Shown piece by piece: positions 18,544 through 27,740 of a stretch of 64,000 nucleotides of DNA (positions within the stretch are counted from its first letter, which is position 1; every line of letters begins with the position of its first letter). The notes under the pieces are model-generated. The model had not been told where the DNA came from. It ran no database searches and was given only the letters and a program-made list of their open reading frames with translations. The DNA is taken from assembly GCA_903837135.1 (NCBI GenBank), contig CAILTK010000106.1, positions 1-64,000 on the forward strand. The letters run 5' to 3'. The stretch is from an uncultured Caulobacterales bacterium. Lineage in GTDB: Bacteria; Pseudomonadota; Alphaproteobacteria; Caulobacterales; Caulobacteraceae. Made by a program: the position numbers and the translations under genes.

Positions 18544-20418
18544 TCAGGCCTTGACCGAGGTCGCGGGCGGCGGCGCGAACAGGAGCGCCACGACGCCAAG
18601 GCCGACCGCTACGACTGACCCGACAAGGATGCCTACTTTGGCGATGGCGCCGTAGGGCGTCCCGACGAAGGCCTGATCCGCGAGGAGCATCGAGAGCGGA
18701 TCGCCGATGCCGCAGAGGAGGGCGGCGCCCAGCAACGCCTGCCAGCTTGCGTCCGACGGTCCGACGGCGATACGGGCCTTGGTCGCCAGCCAGGTCGCGC
18801 CGACGATTCCGATCGGCTTTCCGAGCGCCAGCCCCAATACGACGCCGAGGATGACGTCGCCGGCGTGGGGCGCGGCGAGGTTGGCGGCCAAGGTGACCCC
18901 GCCGGCGGTAAACGCGAACAGGGGGAGGACGACATAGGTCGACCACGGCGCCATGGAACGTTCGACGCTCTCGGCGGGGGAAATCAATCGCGCCGCCGCC
19001 GCTGAGAGATTGCGGCTGGCCCACGCCCAGATGGGTTGCTGACGCAAGCTTTTCCGATCGGCGCCGGCTTCCACCAGGTCCCGTTCTGCATGCTCAAGCT
19101 CGGTGAGCGCGTTCGCCGCTTGCGCCAGCAAAGGCGCAGCCGAAGGCGCCGGCCGTGTCGGGAGGAAGGCCGCGAGCGCCACGCCCGACAAGGCGCCGCT
19201 GACGCCGGCCAGATGCAGCGTCAGCCAGAGGCCGATCGCCAAGGCGACGTAAGGCCAGGCCGCGTAGATCCGAGCCCGGTTGAAACCGTAGAGTCCCGCC
19301 GCCATGGCCGCGCTCGCCGCAAACCATTCCAGGTGGAAGCCGTGCGGATAGAACACCGCCAGGATCACGATCGAAAGGATGTCGTCGGCCACCCCATAGG
19401 TCGCGACGAACACCTTCAGGCCCGGCGACGCGCGCGCGCCAAACACGGCAAGGAGGCCGAGCGTGAAGACGATCCCGGTATCCGAGGGCGCGGACCAACC
19501 AGGAGCCGTCCCTCCGCGATTCAGCGCAAGATAGATCAAGGCCGGAACGATGGTTCCGCCGACGGCCGCCAGGACCGGAGCCGCCGCCGCGCGGGGATCG
19601 GTCAGGGAGCCGCCGCTCATCTCCCGGCGGATCTCGAGCCCGATAATGAGGAAGAAGATCGCCAACAGGCCCTCGGAGCACCAGTCGGCGACGCTCATGG
19701 AAAGGTCCGCCCCCTTGAAACCGATGTCGAACTGAGCGGTGACGAAGTGCGTGTAGAAGGTCGCCACCCCGGTGTTGGCGCAGATCAAGGCCGCCACGGC
19801 GGCCAGCAGAAGGACGAGACCGGCGGAACTCGGCAGGTTTGCGAAGGCGCGGGCTGTACGACCCACCCGCGCGCCCACGGGCTGCTGGAGCGTCTCGAGC
19901 ATCGAGTAGAAGTCCCACGGACCGTCGTAGCGCAGGTCGTCCACGAAGATGGTCGGCGTGGCGGATACCCCGCTCGCCTTGCCGTCGGCGATGTCCCGGT
20001 CGACGTGGTGGATCGTCCGAAGGTCCTTCGCATCGTGGTGGAACCTGGGCATGTCGAGCCCCAGCCGCGCGGCCGTCTCGTCTACAAAGGCGTCGGTCAG
20101 CGGCGGGTCGCGCTCGAACATCGCATCGTGCATCTCCCAAAACTTGCCTTGCTTGGCGGCCGCTTCGACCGCGGCGGCTATCTTCCTCGCGCCGGGGTGG
20201 GAGCGTTCGTTGGGGAAGTGCCGGTAGACAAAGGCGACCCGATTCCCCAGGTCTTCCCGCAGACGGTCGGTGATGGCCTTCAATCGTCGGCAATAGGGAC
20301 AAAGGTAGTCGTTATAGATGACCAGGACGGAGTCCGCGTCCTTGGGCGTCCCGCCGCGAACGTGGTCGAGACGACTATCCACCGGGCGCGTCAGTCGATG
20401 CTGTATCGTCTCATTCAT
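18544..20418 (-). CDS. nhaA: DsbA-like thioredoxin fused to Na+/H+ antiporter NhaA
   Basis: 624 residues. Residues 1-185 are a DsbA-type thioredoxin domain with CPYC at 40-43 and the cis-Pro region SATPTIFVD (152-160). Residues about 195-620 are NhaA, with about eleven helices and the paired aspartates Asp345-Asp346 in GVADDILSI, equivalent to E. coli Asp163/164. At the position of E. coli Asp133 the motif reads SDTGIVFTLG, with Gly in line and Asp two residues earlier. There is no signal peptide before the thioredoxin domain. It may couple antiport to thiol redox state, which is inference. Confidence 0.9.
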   Translation of the reverse strand: MNETIQHRLTRPVDSRLDHVRGGTPKDADSVLVIYNDYLCPYCRRLKAITDRLREDLGNRVAFVYRHFPNERSHPGARKIAAAVEAAAKQGKFWEMHDAMFERDPPLTDAFVDETAARLGLDMPRFHHDAKDLRTIHHVDRDIADGKASGVSATPTIFVDDLRYDGPWDFYSMLETLQQPVGARVGRTARAFANLPSSAGLVLLLAAVAALICANTGVATFYTHFVTAQFDIGFKGADLSMSVADWCSEGLLAIFFLIIGLEIRREMSGGSLTDPRAAAAPVLAAVGGTIVPALIYLALNRGGTAPGWSAPSDTGIVFTLGLLAVFGARASPGLKVFVATYGVADDILSIVILAVFYPHGFHLEWFAASAAMAAGLYGFNRARIYAAWPYVALAIGLWLTLHLAGVSGALSGVALAAFLPTRPAPSAAPLLAQAANALTELEHAERDLVEAGADRKSLRQQPIWAWASRNLSAAAARLISPAESVERSMAPWSTYVVLPLFAFTAGGVTLAANLAAPHAGDVILGVVLGLALGKPIGIVGATWLATKARIAVGPSDASWQALLGAALLCGIGDPLSMLLADQAFVGTPYGAIAKVGILVGSVVAVGLGVVALLFAPPPATSVKA

Positions 20419-20600
20419 GGCGCCGATCCAGGTTAGCGATCACTCGTCCTGCGGCCGCTAGGCCGATCGGCAGGACCATAGCGCCCGATTTAAGCGATCG
20501 CGCCGCCGAGACATACAGCATCGACGCGACCCTTGGCGCTTCGAAGGATTGCCCGATTGGCTCAACCCGCCGCGGCGGCGCCGGCTTGAAGCCCCTCTGC

Positions 20601-20626
20601 ATTATGACTATTTATATGGTCATAAT
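20601..20626. promoter_or_regulatory. Palindromic operator before the Phd/PIN module
   Basis: ATTATGAC at 20601-20608 and GTCATAAT at 20619-20626 are perfect inverted repeats around TATTTATATG. The antitoxin start lies 11 bp beyond. The AT-rich centre could include the -10 element. Phd-type antitoxins repress their own operon through such sites. Confidence 0.65.
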
Positions 20627-20637
20627 GGAGAGGGGAG

Positions 20638-20886
20638 ATGTCGACCTACAGCGTAGCTGACGCCAAGAGCGGCCTGCCAAGGCTGATCGATAGGGCCCTG
20701 GAAGGGGAGGAGGTCGTCATCTCCAGGCATGGAAAGGCCGTAGCGGAGTTGCGGCCGATCAATCCGGTCGCTCGGAACGCGGCGGCGACGTACGGCTGGC
20801 TCCAAGCACGCCGAAAGGCCCGCAAGTCCTCCGGGCTGACGTCAGTCGAGGTGTTGAACCAGCTTTATGATGATCCCGAGGGATGA
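20638..20886 (+). CDS. Phd/YefM-type antitoxin
   Basis: 82 residues. The N-terminal DNA-binding part matches Phd/YefM (YSVADAKSGLPRLIDRALEGEEVVISRHGKAVAEL split by its usual turn), and the C-terminal tail (about 55-82) should wrap the toxin. It neutralises the PIN ribonuclease encoded next, and with it represses the promoter. The ribosome site GGAGAGGGGAG precedes ATG 20638. The stop overlaps the toxin start by 4 bp (ATGA). Confidence 0.88.
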   Translation: MSTYSVADAKSGLPRLIDRALEGEEVVISRHGKAVAELRPINPVARNAAATYGWLQARRKARKSSGLTSVEVLNQLYDDPEG

Positions 20887-21311
20887 CCGTCTATCTTGAT
20901 GCGAGCGTGCTGCTCCCAACGCTGATCGAGGAGAGCGGAAGCGCCGCGGTCGATCGGTACATCGCAGGGTGTAGCGAAGACCTGGTCATCAGCGAGTTTG
21001 CGTCGGTGGAAGTGGCTTCAGCGTTATCCCGCCTCGTGCGCACCAACGTGTTAGACCAAGGCGACGCCGTGGCGAGGCTTGTGGATTTCGATGCATGGCG
21101 CGCGACGGCGACCGTGGACGTCGACCTCCAGGCCTCGGATATCCGCCTCGCCAATATCTTCGTCCGCCGGTTTGATCTGATGTTGCGAGCGCCCGACGCG
21201 GTACACGCCGCGATATGTCGCCGGACCGGCCTTCAGCTTGTCACGATGGACCGCCGGCTGAGCCTGGCGGCGATGGAGCTGGGCGTCCGGACGGTGCTGC
21301 TCGCCTCGTAA
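20883..21311 (+). CDS. PIN-domain toxin (VapC type)
   Basis: 142 residues. The PIN acidic residues are visible: Asp6 in VYLDASVLLPTL, Glu in SEFASVEVASAL, Asp in RAPDAVHAAICRR and Asp in LVTMDRRLSLAA. PIN toxins are Mg-dependent ribonucleases that cut tRNA or rRNA when free of antitoxin. It is translationally coupled to the Phd-type antitoxin gene. No sign of decay. Confidence 0.88.
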   Translation: MTVYLDASVLLPTLIEESGSAAVDRYIAGCSEDLVISEFASVEVASALSRLVRTNVLDQGDAVARLVDFDAWRATATVDVDLQASDIRLANIFVRRFDLMLRAPDAVHAAICRRTGLQLVTMDRRLSLAAMELGVRTVLLAS

Positions 21312-21440
21312 TTCCCGCTTATTTGATAACCAGGCAAAGAATTCAGGCCCTCGCCTCTGGCGCGACCGAGGGTAGGGGCGGGGGCCCCTCAGAAGGAGAG
21401 GAGCCCGAGCCCGGTGACCCAAGGCCAAGGCTGACCGAAA

Positions 21441-21947
21441 CTACCGCAGCGAATAGCGCTTCCTCAGCCGGTCCACCGGCGTCCCGTCCTTCAACGGTAT
21501 GGCCTTGGCGACGTCGTAGGTCTGAAAGCCAAGCTTCTCATAGAAGGGCAGGCCGCTGGCGTTGTCGGCGCGGATGGTCGCGTTGAGGGCGACCAGGCCC
21601 AGCGTGCGTCCGGCCGCCTTGGTGTGTTCGAACAGGGCGGAGCCGACGCCGGGCGTGCGCGGCTCCCGCCGGGTGAAGGTGGCGATGTCGCCCCAGCCGT
21701 CCGGCAGGGCGCGGTTGTGCTGCAGAACCTGGAAGCCCAGCGCGTCTCCCGCCGCCGTTTCGGCGACCAGGGAGGACAGAACCCCCGCGCCATCCAGGAA
21801 TTCGGTGCGGAACTCCGCCTCGCCGAGCGGAGTCTCCAGCGCCGTCGTGCCGCCGATGGCGATGATCTCGTTGAGGATCCGGCTGAGGGCCGGGGCGTCC
21901 TCCGGCGTGGTCGGCCGCACACGCAGGGGTGGATCGAACGTCGTCAT
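21441..21947 (-). CDS. GNAT family N-acetyltransferase
   Basis: 168 residues with the GNAT fold: an N-terminal RPTTPEDAPALSRILNEII, a central strand, an acetyl-CoA loop region (GVGSALFEHTKAAGRTLG) and the late ALNATIRADNASGLPFYEKLGF motif. It transfers acetyl from acetyl-CoA to an amine. The PAT/phosphinothricin-like layout (IIAIGGTTALETPL) suggests a small-molecule substrate. ATG complement at 21945-21947 is chosen; the frame is open far upstream but only as an antisense shadow of mnmA. Confidence 0.85.
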   Translation of the reverse strand: MTTFDPPLRVRPTTPEDAPALSRILNEIIAIGGTTALETPLGEAEFRTEFLDGAGVLSSLVAETAAGDALGFQVLQHNRALPDGWGDIATFTRREPRTPGVGSALFEHTKAAGRTLGLVALNATIRADNASGLPFYEKLGFQTYDVAKAIPLKDGTPVDRLRKRYSLR

Positions 21948-22028
21948 CGCGCGAGCGTACGCCGTTCCGCCCGCCATGGGAAACGACGCGACCTCGCTAA
22001 TCCGCGCTCCGTCGCCTAAATAGCGGCG

Positions 22029-23195
22029 ATGAACGCCGATCTTCTCGATCGAAGCCCTGCGCTGGTCAACGCCGCAGCCGCGACCGCTCTGCCCGCGGGC
22101 GCGCGGGTGGTCGCCGCCATGTCGGGCGGGGTCGACTCCACGGTCACCGCCGCGCTGCTGAAGCGGGCCGGGTATGATGTGGTCGGCGTGACCCTGCAGC
22201 TCTACGACCACGGCTCGGCGGTGAAGCGGGCCGGCGCCTGCTGCGCCGGTCAGGACATCCGGGACGCCCGCTCGGCGGCCGAAAGGCTCGGTGTGCCGCA
22301 CTATGTGCTCGACTACGAAACCCGCTTCCGCCAGTCGGTGATCGACGAGTTCGCCGACAGCTATCTGCGCGGCGAGACGCCGGTGCCGTGCATCCGCTGC
22401 AACCAGACGGTCAAGTTCCGCGACCTGCTCGAGGTGGCCAAGGACCTCGGCGCCGAAGCCCTGGCGACCGGTCATTACGTCCGGCGCCTGGAGGGGGCGC
22501 ATGGTCCCGAGCTGCACCGCGCGATCGATCCGGCGCGCGACCAGAGCTATTTCCTGTTCGCCACCACGCGCGATCAGCTCGCCTATCTGCGCTTCCCGCT
22601 CGGCGGGCTGGAGAAGCCGGTGGTGCGGGCCGAGGCCGAAGCCTTCGGCCTCGCGGTGGCGACCAAGCCCGACAGCCAGGACATCTGCTTCGTCCCCGAG
22701 GGCAAGTACTCGACCCTGATCGACAAGCTGCGGCCCGACGCGGCGGGCGCTGGGGATATCGTCCACCTCGACGGCCGCGTTCTCGGTCGTCACGAGGGGG
22801 TGACGCGCTATACGGTCGGCCAACGCCGCGGCTTGAACGTCGCCGTCGGCGACCCCCTGTTCGTGGTGAAGATCGAGCCCGAAGCCAAGCGGGTCGTCGT
22901 CGGCCCGCGCGAGGCCCTGCTGACGGCGGCGCTGACGTTGAAGGAGATCAACTGGCTCGGCGACGAGGCCTCGATCGACGCCGCAGCCGAACGCTCCAAG
23001 CCGGTGCTGGCCCGGGTGCGCTCGACCCGCGATCCCGCGCCGGCGCGGCTGATCGGCATCGGCGACGGCGTCGGGGTGCGCTTCGACAAGCCTGAGGAAG
23101 GCGTGTCGCCGGGCCAGGCCTGCGTCCTCTACGATCCCGCGACGCCGACCCGCGTGCTCGGCGGAGGCTTCATCGCCGGCACGGAACGGGCCTAG
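22029..23195 (+). CDS. mnmA: tRNA-specific 2-thiouridylase
   Basis: 388 residues. The PP-loop ATP pyrophosphatase motif is [14 protein letters not shown]. The two catalytic cysteines lie in [11 protein letters not shown] and [12 protein letters not shown], and [17 protein letters not shown] marks the central domain. It thiolates U34 of tRNAs for Lys, Glu and Gln. It starts 81 bp from the divergent GNAT gene. Confidence 0.96.
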   Translation: MNADLLDRSPALVNAAAATALPAGARVVAAMSGGVDSTVTAALLKRAGYDVVGVTLQLYDHGSAVKRAGACCAGQDIRDARSAAERLGVPHYVLDYETRFRQSVIDEFADSYLRGETPVPCIRCNQTVKFRDLLEVAKDLGAEALATGHYVRRLEGAHGPELHRAIDPARDQSYFLFATTRDQLAYLRFPLGGLEKPVVRAEAEAFGLAVATKPDSQDICFVPEGKYSTLIDKLRPDAAGAGDIVHLDGRVLGRHEGVTRYTVGQRRGLNVAVGDPLFVVKIEPEAKRVVVGPREALLTAALTLKEINWLGDEASIDAAAERSKPVLARVRSTRDPAPARLIGIGDGVGVRFDKPEEGVSPGQACVLYDPATPTRVLGGGFIAGTERA

Positions 23196-23201
23196 GCGGG
23201 C

Positions 23202-24956
23202 TTACTGCGCCGGGCCACGTCTGTCGTGCTCGCCGGGAGGCCCGGGAGGATGCGGTTCGCCCGGCGGGTGCTGGGCGGCGCGCTGCGCGGCTGCGGCGCC
23301 GGCGGCCTGCGCGGCGTGCTGCTGTTGCGCCTGGGCCGCCTGGGCGGCGTGCGCCTGAGCGGCCTGGGCCTGGGCGCGCGCCGCTTGAGCCTGGGCGCCG
23401 AACTGGGCCTGGCGTTGCTGCGCCGCGGCTGCGGCGGCCTGCTGGCGATCCGCCTGCATCCTCGCCTGGGCCTGCGCCTGAGCGGCCTGCCGCGCCGCCG
23501 CCTGCTGTTGGGCGGCGGCCTGAGCCTCCTGGGCGGCTTGGGCCCGTTGGGCTTCCGCCTGGTGCGCCGCCTGAACGCCTGCGGCCTGTTGCTGCGCGCG
23601 TTCCGCCGCCGCCTGCTGCTGGGCGTGCATCTGTGCGTCGCGCTGAGCCGCCGCCTGTTGCTGCTGAGCCGCCTGGGCGCGCTGCCCCTGCTGGGCCGCC
23701 AGCGCCTGCTGAGCCTGTTGCTGGCGCTGAGCGGCGGCGGCGGCCTGGGCCTGTTGAGCGGCAAGGCCCTGCTGACGCGCGGCCTCCGCCTGCACGCGGG
23801 GGTTCGCGGCGACGGGAGCGCCTACCGGAGGCCCACCGGCGCCGCGTTGTTCACCGGGACCCGGACGGGGGCCTTGCTGGGGGGCGGGCGCTGCGCCCGG
23901 CGCGATCTGTGCGGGCTGAGGCTGCGCGGACTGCGGCGGTCCGCCGGCGAAACGCTGGCCCTGGCCGGGTCCCGGGCCGGGCGCGAAGGCGGGCGGCGGT
24001 CCGCCACGGTCGTGCTCGCGATCACGGTCGTGGTGGCCGGCGTTGTAGATCGCGGCCGCGGCGGCGAGAGCGGCGACCCCGCCCGCGACTTCGAGACCCG
24101 TGCGGTCCTGGCCGCGCTGGTCGGCGCGGCCCTGGTAATAGGCCCCGCCCAGCGCCTGGTCATAGGCCTGGCTCTCGGCGGCGCGCCGTTGCTGGACATT
24201 GGCCCAGTAGGCGTCCTGTTCACCCGCGTGCGCCTCGTCGTAGCTGCGCCACTCGGGATACTGCTGTTGCTGCGCCTCCCAGCGAGAGCGGTCGGCGTTG
24301 AACTGGGCGCGGCGCTGGGTCCAGCCGGACACCGCCACCGCCTGGCGCTGGCTGTTGAGGGCCGCGGCGCGAAGCGCGCGGGCGCGGGCCAGGTAACGGC
24401 CGGCCATTTCCGCACGCTGTTCGATGAAGCCCGGGTCCATCACCCGACCGTTTCGATCGTAGACGACCACCAGCTGACCGTTGTCGTAACCATAGCTGTA
24501 GTCGGAGTCTCGGACCAGATAGGGATAGTCCGAACCCGGATCATAATAGTAGTAGCGCTCGCCGCCGGGCGTCGGCTCGGCGAACTGATAGGCGCCCTTG
24601 GACTCCCATACGTACGGGCGCACGCCATCGTAGTCGAAAGTGTAGTCGGGCGGCGCATCGGCCAGGACCCGGGAATAGCGATAGGCCCGATCGGCATAGG
24701 CGTAGGCCTGGGACCGGTCGGCCACATGCACCACCCTGACCGGCGCGGCCGACGGCAGGGCGGTCGGCAGCGGGGCCGACGCGCTGGCGGGCTCGGCGGC
24801 CGTGGTCAGCGGCAGGGCCGGAGGGGTCGCCGCGCCGGTGGTGTTGGCGGCCGTCTGGGTCCCCTGGTTGCAGCCCGCGAGGACGAGGGCGCCGAGGGCG
24901 GCAGTCATGGCGAGAGTCGAGGCGGAGAGCCTGAAGGTCGTGGAAATGCGAGTCAT
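23202..24956 (-). CDS. Lipoprotein with long Ala/Gln-rich C-terminal region
   Basis: 584 residues. A lipobox LVLAGC ends the signal peptide (Cys at about residue 28). A Tyr-rich region (about 75-180, with YYYYDPGSDYPYL) is followed by a helical part and a membrane-like Ala stretch (VAGGVAALAAAAAIY). The last ~200 residues are almost only Ala, Gln and Arg, likely a long coiled coil or disordered stalk. No enzymatic motif. Start ATG at 24954-24956 leads directly into the signal peptide. Convergent with mnmA, 6 bp apart. Confidence 0.75.
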   Translation of the reverse strand: MTRISTTFRLSASTLAMTAALGALVLAGCNQGTQTAANTTGAATPPALPLTTAAEPASASAPLPTALPSAAPVRVVHVADRSQAYAYADRAYRYSRVLADAPPDYTFDYDGVRPYVWESKGAYQFAEPTPGGERYYYYDPGSDYPYLVRDSDYSYGYDNGQLVVVYDRNGRVMDPGFIEQRAEMAGRYLARARALRAAALNSQRQAVAVSGWTQRRAQFNADRSRWEAQQQQYPEWRSYDEAHAGEQDAYWANVQQRRAAESQAYDQALGGAYYQGRADQRGQDRTGLEVAGGVAALAAAAAIYNAGHHDRDREHDRGGPPPAFAPGPGPGQGQRFAGGPPQSAQPQPAQIAPGAAPAPQQGPRPGPGEQRGAGGPPVGAPVAANPRVQAEAARQQGLAAQQAQAAAAAQRQQQAQQALAAQQGQRAQAAQQQQAAAQRDAQMHAQQQAAAERAQQQAAGVQAAHQAEAQRAQAAQEAQAAAQQQAAARQAAQAQAQARMQADRQQAAAAAAQQRQAQFGAQAQAARAQAQAAQAHAAQAAQAQQQHAAQAAGAAAAQRAAQHPPGEPHPPGPPGEHDRRGPAQ

Positions 24957-25125
24957 GGCGTCTGAATTCCTCAAGCTGCGCGGTTGTTCCGAGCCGAGCC
25001 CCAGATATTTCACCTATGACATGAATGCGGCGCCGGCTGGGCGGCTCATCCTCCGTTCATCTCCGGGATAGGCGCCAGAACCGCCGACGCCCTATATGAA
25101 GCCCATCTTCCGAGGAGCTCCCGCG

Positions 25126-26319
25126 ATGTCCGTTCCAGCGTCCGATCCCGTCGTCATCTGCGCCTATGCGAGGACGCCCATGGGCGGCTTCCAGGGCGCG
25201 CTGTCGGGCGTGAAGGCGACCGCGCTGGGCTCGGCGGCGGTGAAAGCCGCGCTCGAGCGATCGGGCGCCGAAGCGGGCGACGTGGAGCAGATCCTCATGG
25301 GCTGCGTCCTGCCGGCCGGCCTCGGCCAGGCGCCGGCGCGACAGGCGGGGCTGGGCGCCGGCCTGCCGCTCAGCGTCGAGGCCACCACCGTCAACAAGAT
25401 GTGCGGCTCGGGCATGCAGGCGGCGATCATGGCCCACGACCTGCTGGCGGCCGGCAGCGCCGACATCGTGGTGGCGGGCGGGATGGAGAGCATGACCGGC
25501 GCGCCCTATCTTATGGCCAAGCACCGTGGCGGCGCCCGTATCGGTCACGACGTGATCTCCGACAGCATGTACCTCGACGGTCTCGAGGACGCCTATACGC
25601 CCGGGAAGCTGATGGGCGCCTTCGCCGAGGAGACCGCCCGCTCCTATCAGTTCACCCGCGAGCAGCAGGACGCCTATGCGATCGAGAGCCTGGCGCGGGC
25701 CAAACGCGCGGTCGAGGACGGTTCGTTCGAGCGCGAGATCATCGCGGTCGAGGTGACCACCCGCAAGGGAACCGAAACCGTCTCCCGGGACGAGCAGCCG
25801 CTGAAGGCCGATCCGGCCAAGATCCCGACCCTCAAGCCCGCCTTCGCCAAGGACGGGACGATCACCGCCGCCAACGCCTCGTCCATCTCCGACGGCGCCG
25901 CGGCGCTGGTGATGACGCGGGAGTCGGTGGCCAAGGCCAGGGGGCTGAAGATCGTCGCCCGGGTCGTCGCCCACGCGGCGCACGCGCACGAGCCCGGCCT
26001 GTTCACCACCGCCCCGGTTCCGGCCATGCGCAAGGCGCTGAAGAAGGCCGGCTGGACGGTCGCCGACGTGGACCTGTTCGAGGTCAACGAGGCCTTCGCC
26101 GTGGTGCCGATGATCGCCATGCAGGAGCTCGGCATTCCGCACGACAAGCTCAACGTCAACGGCGGCGCCTGCGCGCTCGGCCATCCGATCGGCGCATCGG
26201 GGGCCCGGGTCATCGCCACCTTGCTGTCGGCGCTGGAGGCCCGCGGCAAGACCAGGGGCCTGGCCTCGCTCTGCATCGGCGGCGGAGAAGCCACCGCCAT
26301 GGCGGTCGAGCTGGTCTGA
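25126..26319 (+). CDS. Acetyl-CoA C-acyltransferase (thiolase)
   Basis: 397 residues. The nucleophilic Cys is in NKMCGSGMQA (about residue 91), GGMESMTGAPYL follows, the catalytic His is in CALGHPIGASGARV, and the second Cys is in SLCIGGGEATA. It condenses two acetyl-CoA or cleaves 3-ketoacyl-CoA. Sequence motifs favour the biosynthetic acetoacetyl-CoA type (PhaA/AtoB). ATG 25126 is preceded by GAGGAG. It lies 21 bp from the radC remnant. Confidence 0.92.
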   Translation: MSVPASDPVVICAYARTPMGGFQGALSGVKATALGSAAVKAALERSGAEAGDVEQILMGCVLPAGLGQAPARQAGLGAGLPLSVEATTVNKMCGSGMQAAIMAHDLLAAGSADIVVAGGMESMTGAPYLMAKHRGGARIGHDVISDSMYLDGLEDAYTPGKLMGAFAEETARSYQFTREQQDAYAIESLARAKRAVEDGSFEREIIAVEVTTRKGTETVSRDEQPLKADPAKIPTLKPAFAKDGTITAANASSISDGAAALVMTRESVAKARGLKIVARVVAHAAHAHEPGLFTTAPVPAMRKALKKAGWTVADVDLFEVNEAFAVVPMIAMQELGIPHDKLNVNGGACALGHPIGASGARVIATLLSALEARGKTRGLASLCIGGGEATAMAVELV

Positions 26320-26340
26320 CGCGCCGCGGCCGGGACCCGC

Positions 26341-26472
26341 TCAGATCAGCCCGCGCGCCTTCAGGCTCTCGACGCCGTGGCGGCCGGCGATCAGATGGTC
26401 GTGGACAGTGACGCCGAGCGGGCGGCCGGCGTCGATCACCTGGCGCGTCATGTCGATGTCGGCCTTCGACGG
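26341..26472 (-). pseudogene. radC: radC C-terminal remnant at island junction
   Basis: The last 43 codons of a RadC (UPF0758) protein: PSKADIDMTRQVIDAGRPLG, then VHDHLIAGRHG and the SLKARGLI ending. The JAB-domain zinc ligands HxHPSG and everything N-terminal to them are missing. Beyond about 26472 the frame stays open but the sequence no longer resembles RadC. The sequence therefore changes inside radC, and the remaining part of the gene is not in this window. This marks the left edge of the accessory region. Confidence 0.85.
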
Positions 26473-26506
26473 CGAAGGGTATCTACCCTTTCCGACAGTC
26501 GGCGCT

Positions 26507-26920
26507 GTGGCTCTCAGGTTCGTACGGCCGCGCGTCGAGGAGCACCTGGCGACCATTGGAGACCACCTTCGCAGGCGGCGGCGGGAACTCGACCTGAGCC
26601 AAGCTGAGGCCGGCAAACAAATAGGCATCTGCAGAGATGCCCTTGCGCGGTGGGAGACCGGGACCAGTGAACCAGACCTGAGGTCCATGCCCAAGCTGAT
26701 CGAATTTCTCGGGTACAACCCGGTGCCGCTTGGTACCTCGTTCGCAGATCGCATCCGCCATAGCCGGCGGGCGCTTGGGCTCAACCTCGTGGAGTTTGCT
26801 GCACTGATCGGCGTTCCCGCCAATACGATCCACTGCTGGGAGCAGCGAGGGACCCAGCCGGGGAACCGCCGGATGGAGCGCGTCCTAGCCCTGCTTGAGA
26901 GGCTTTGCCTCGCTGGTTAG
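26507..26920 (+). CDS. XRE-type regulator with two HTH segments
   Basis: About 137 residues from GTG 26507, which is chosen because upstream start codons fall inside the radC remnant; the true start is uncertain. Two helix-turn-helix units are visible: LRRRRRELDLSQAEAGKQIG with ARWETGTSEP, and IRHSRRALGLNLVEFAALIG with HCWEQRGTQP. Between them runs KLIEFLGYNPVPLGTSF, characteristic of a family of tandem-HTH proteins common in alphaproteobacterial islands. Probably a DNA-binding regulator of the element. Confidence 0.7.
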   Translation: MALRFVRPRVEEHLATIGDHLRRRRRELDLSQAEAGKQIGICRDALARWETGTSEPDLRSMPKLIEFLGYNPVPLGTSFADRIRHSRRALGLNLVEFAALIGVPANTIHCWEQRGTQPGNRRMERVLALLERLCLAG

Positions 26921-27317
26921 CCGTTCGGTTTTCGATGATCCACACGGCAGCGGTGTGGAAAGCGTGTGAACGCGTTCTGTCCGGTTGCCTGACATCGAGC
27001 GCGGCACAGTCTTCTGTTCCGCTTATCCAAGCCTACTACGCTCCGCAGCTTCGCGACGACGCGGCCGAACATGTCTTTAGGATCGCCACCCATCCCAGAT
27101 TCGACAGCGACCACGGCCCGATTCACTCCAAGCCTGCGGATTGGTCGCTGCGATCTAGCTTGAGAAGCGCAGGACTTTGACGCTTGTCCTAAGTTACGTC
27201 GTCGGATTCTGACGGAAGCCACACTGCAGCGTTAAGAGCGCCAGCTCCACACACGGGCTTGTAGTTTACATCCCGCGAATTGCGCGCAAGAGTTGTCGCC
27301 GTTCGGGGGGCGACGAT
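26921..27317. other. Intergenic region, no supported gene
   Basis: 397 bp with several short frames in both strands, none with a ribosome site and recognisable sequence. It may carry decayed coding DNA. Confidence 0.4.
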
Positions 27318-27731
27318 ATGCGACATGCAGTCATGGTCGGCGTTGGGCTGGCTTTTCTAATGACCGGAACGGTCGACGCCAGGGGCGGTCATGGTGGAGG
27401 TTACGGAGGTGGCCATCATGGTGGCGGTCATCACAGCAGTGGACACCACAGCTACGGCGGCCACCGTTCGTCCGTTCGGAGTTATCACGCCAGAGCGTTC
27501 AGCACGCATCGGTTCCATGCGCCGTCGATCAGCGGTCATTACTCCGCTGGCGAGGCAGACCTAGTCACTCACGGAATTTATCGGAATGTGTCTGGACACG
27601 CTGTCCATCGACCCTCCAAGACGCTCAGCGGTGGCCGACCTGCCAGAGCTACAGCTCACTGCGCCGATGGCTCGTGGAGCTTTAGCGAGCATCGTCGCGG
27701 CACCTGCTCGCATCACGGCGGGATCGGGTAA
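27318..27731 (+). CDS. Secreted Gly/His-rich protein with DUF3761-like end
   Basis: 137 residues with a signal peptide (about 1-21). A Gly/His-rich stretch (22-50, GGHHGGGHHSSGHHS type) follows that could bind metal ions. The C-terminal 27 residues (ATAHCADGSWSFSEHRRGTC, then SHHGGIG) match the DUF3761 pattern with two Cys. Function unknown; the location is periplasmic or extracellular. Confidence 0.65.
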   Translation: MRHAVMVGVGLAFLMTGTVDARGGHGGGYGGGHHGGGHHSSGHHSYGGHRSSVRSYHARAFSTHRFHAPSISGHYSAGEADLVTHGIYRNVSGHAVHRPSKTLSGGRPARATAHCADGSWSFSEHRRGTCSHHGGIG

Positions 27732-27740
27732 GCTCATCAG

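Noticed and set aside
19036-20436. Long plus-strand frame opposite nhaA
   Set aside because: Antisense shadow of a clear DsbA-NhaA gene; composition is atypical for a protein.
21948-22823. N-terminal extension of the GNAT gene
   Set aside because: The extension lies antisense to mnmA; the GNAT sequence begins at the ATG at 21947.
23226-24965. Plus-strand Leu/Gly/Arg-rich frame
   Set aside because: Mirror of the Ala/Gln-rich lipoprotein gene, which has a signal peptide, lipobox and ribosome context.
27232-27317. Possible leader or small RNA before the Gly/His-rich gene
   Set aside because: No hairpin plus T tract and no conserved promoter elements could be seen.
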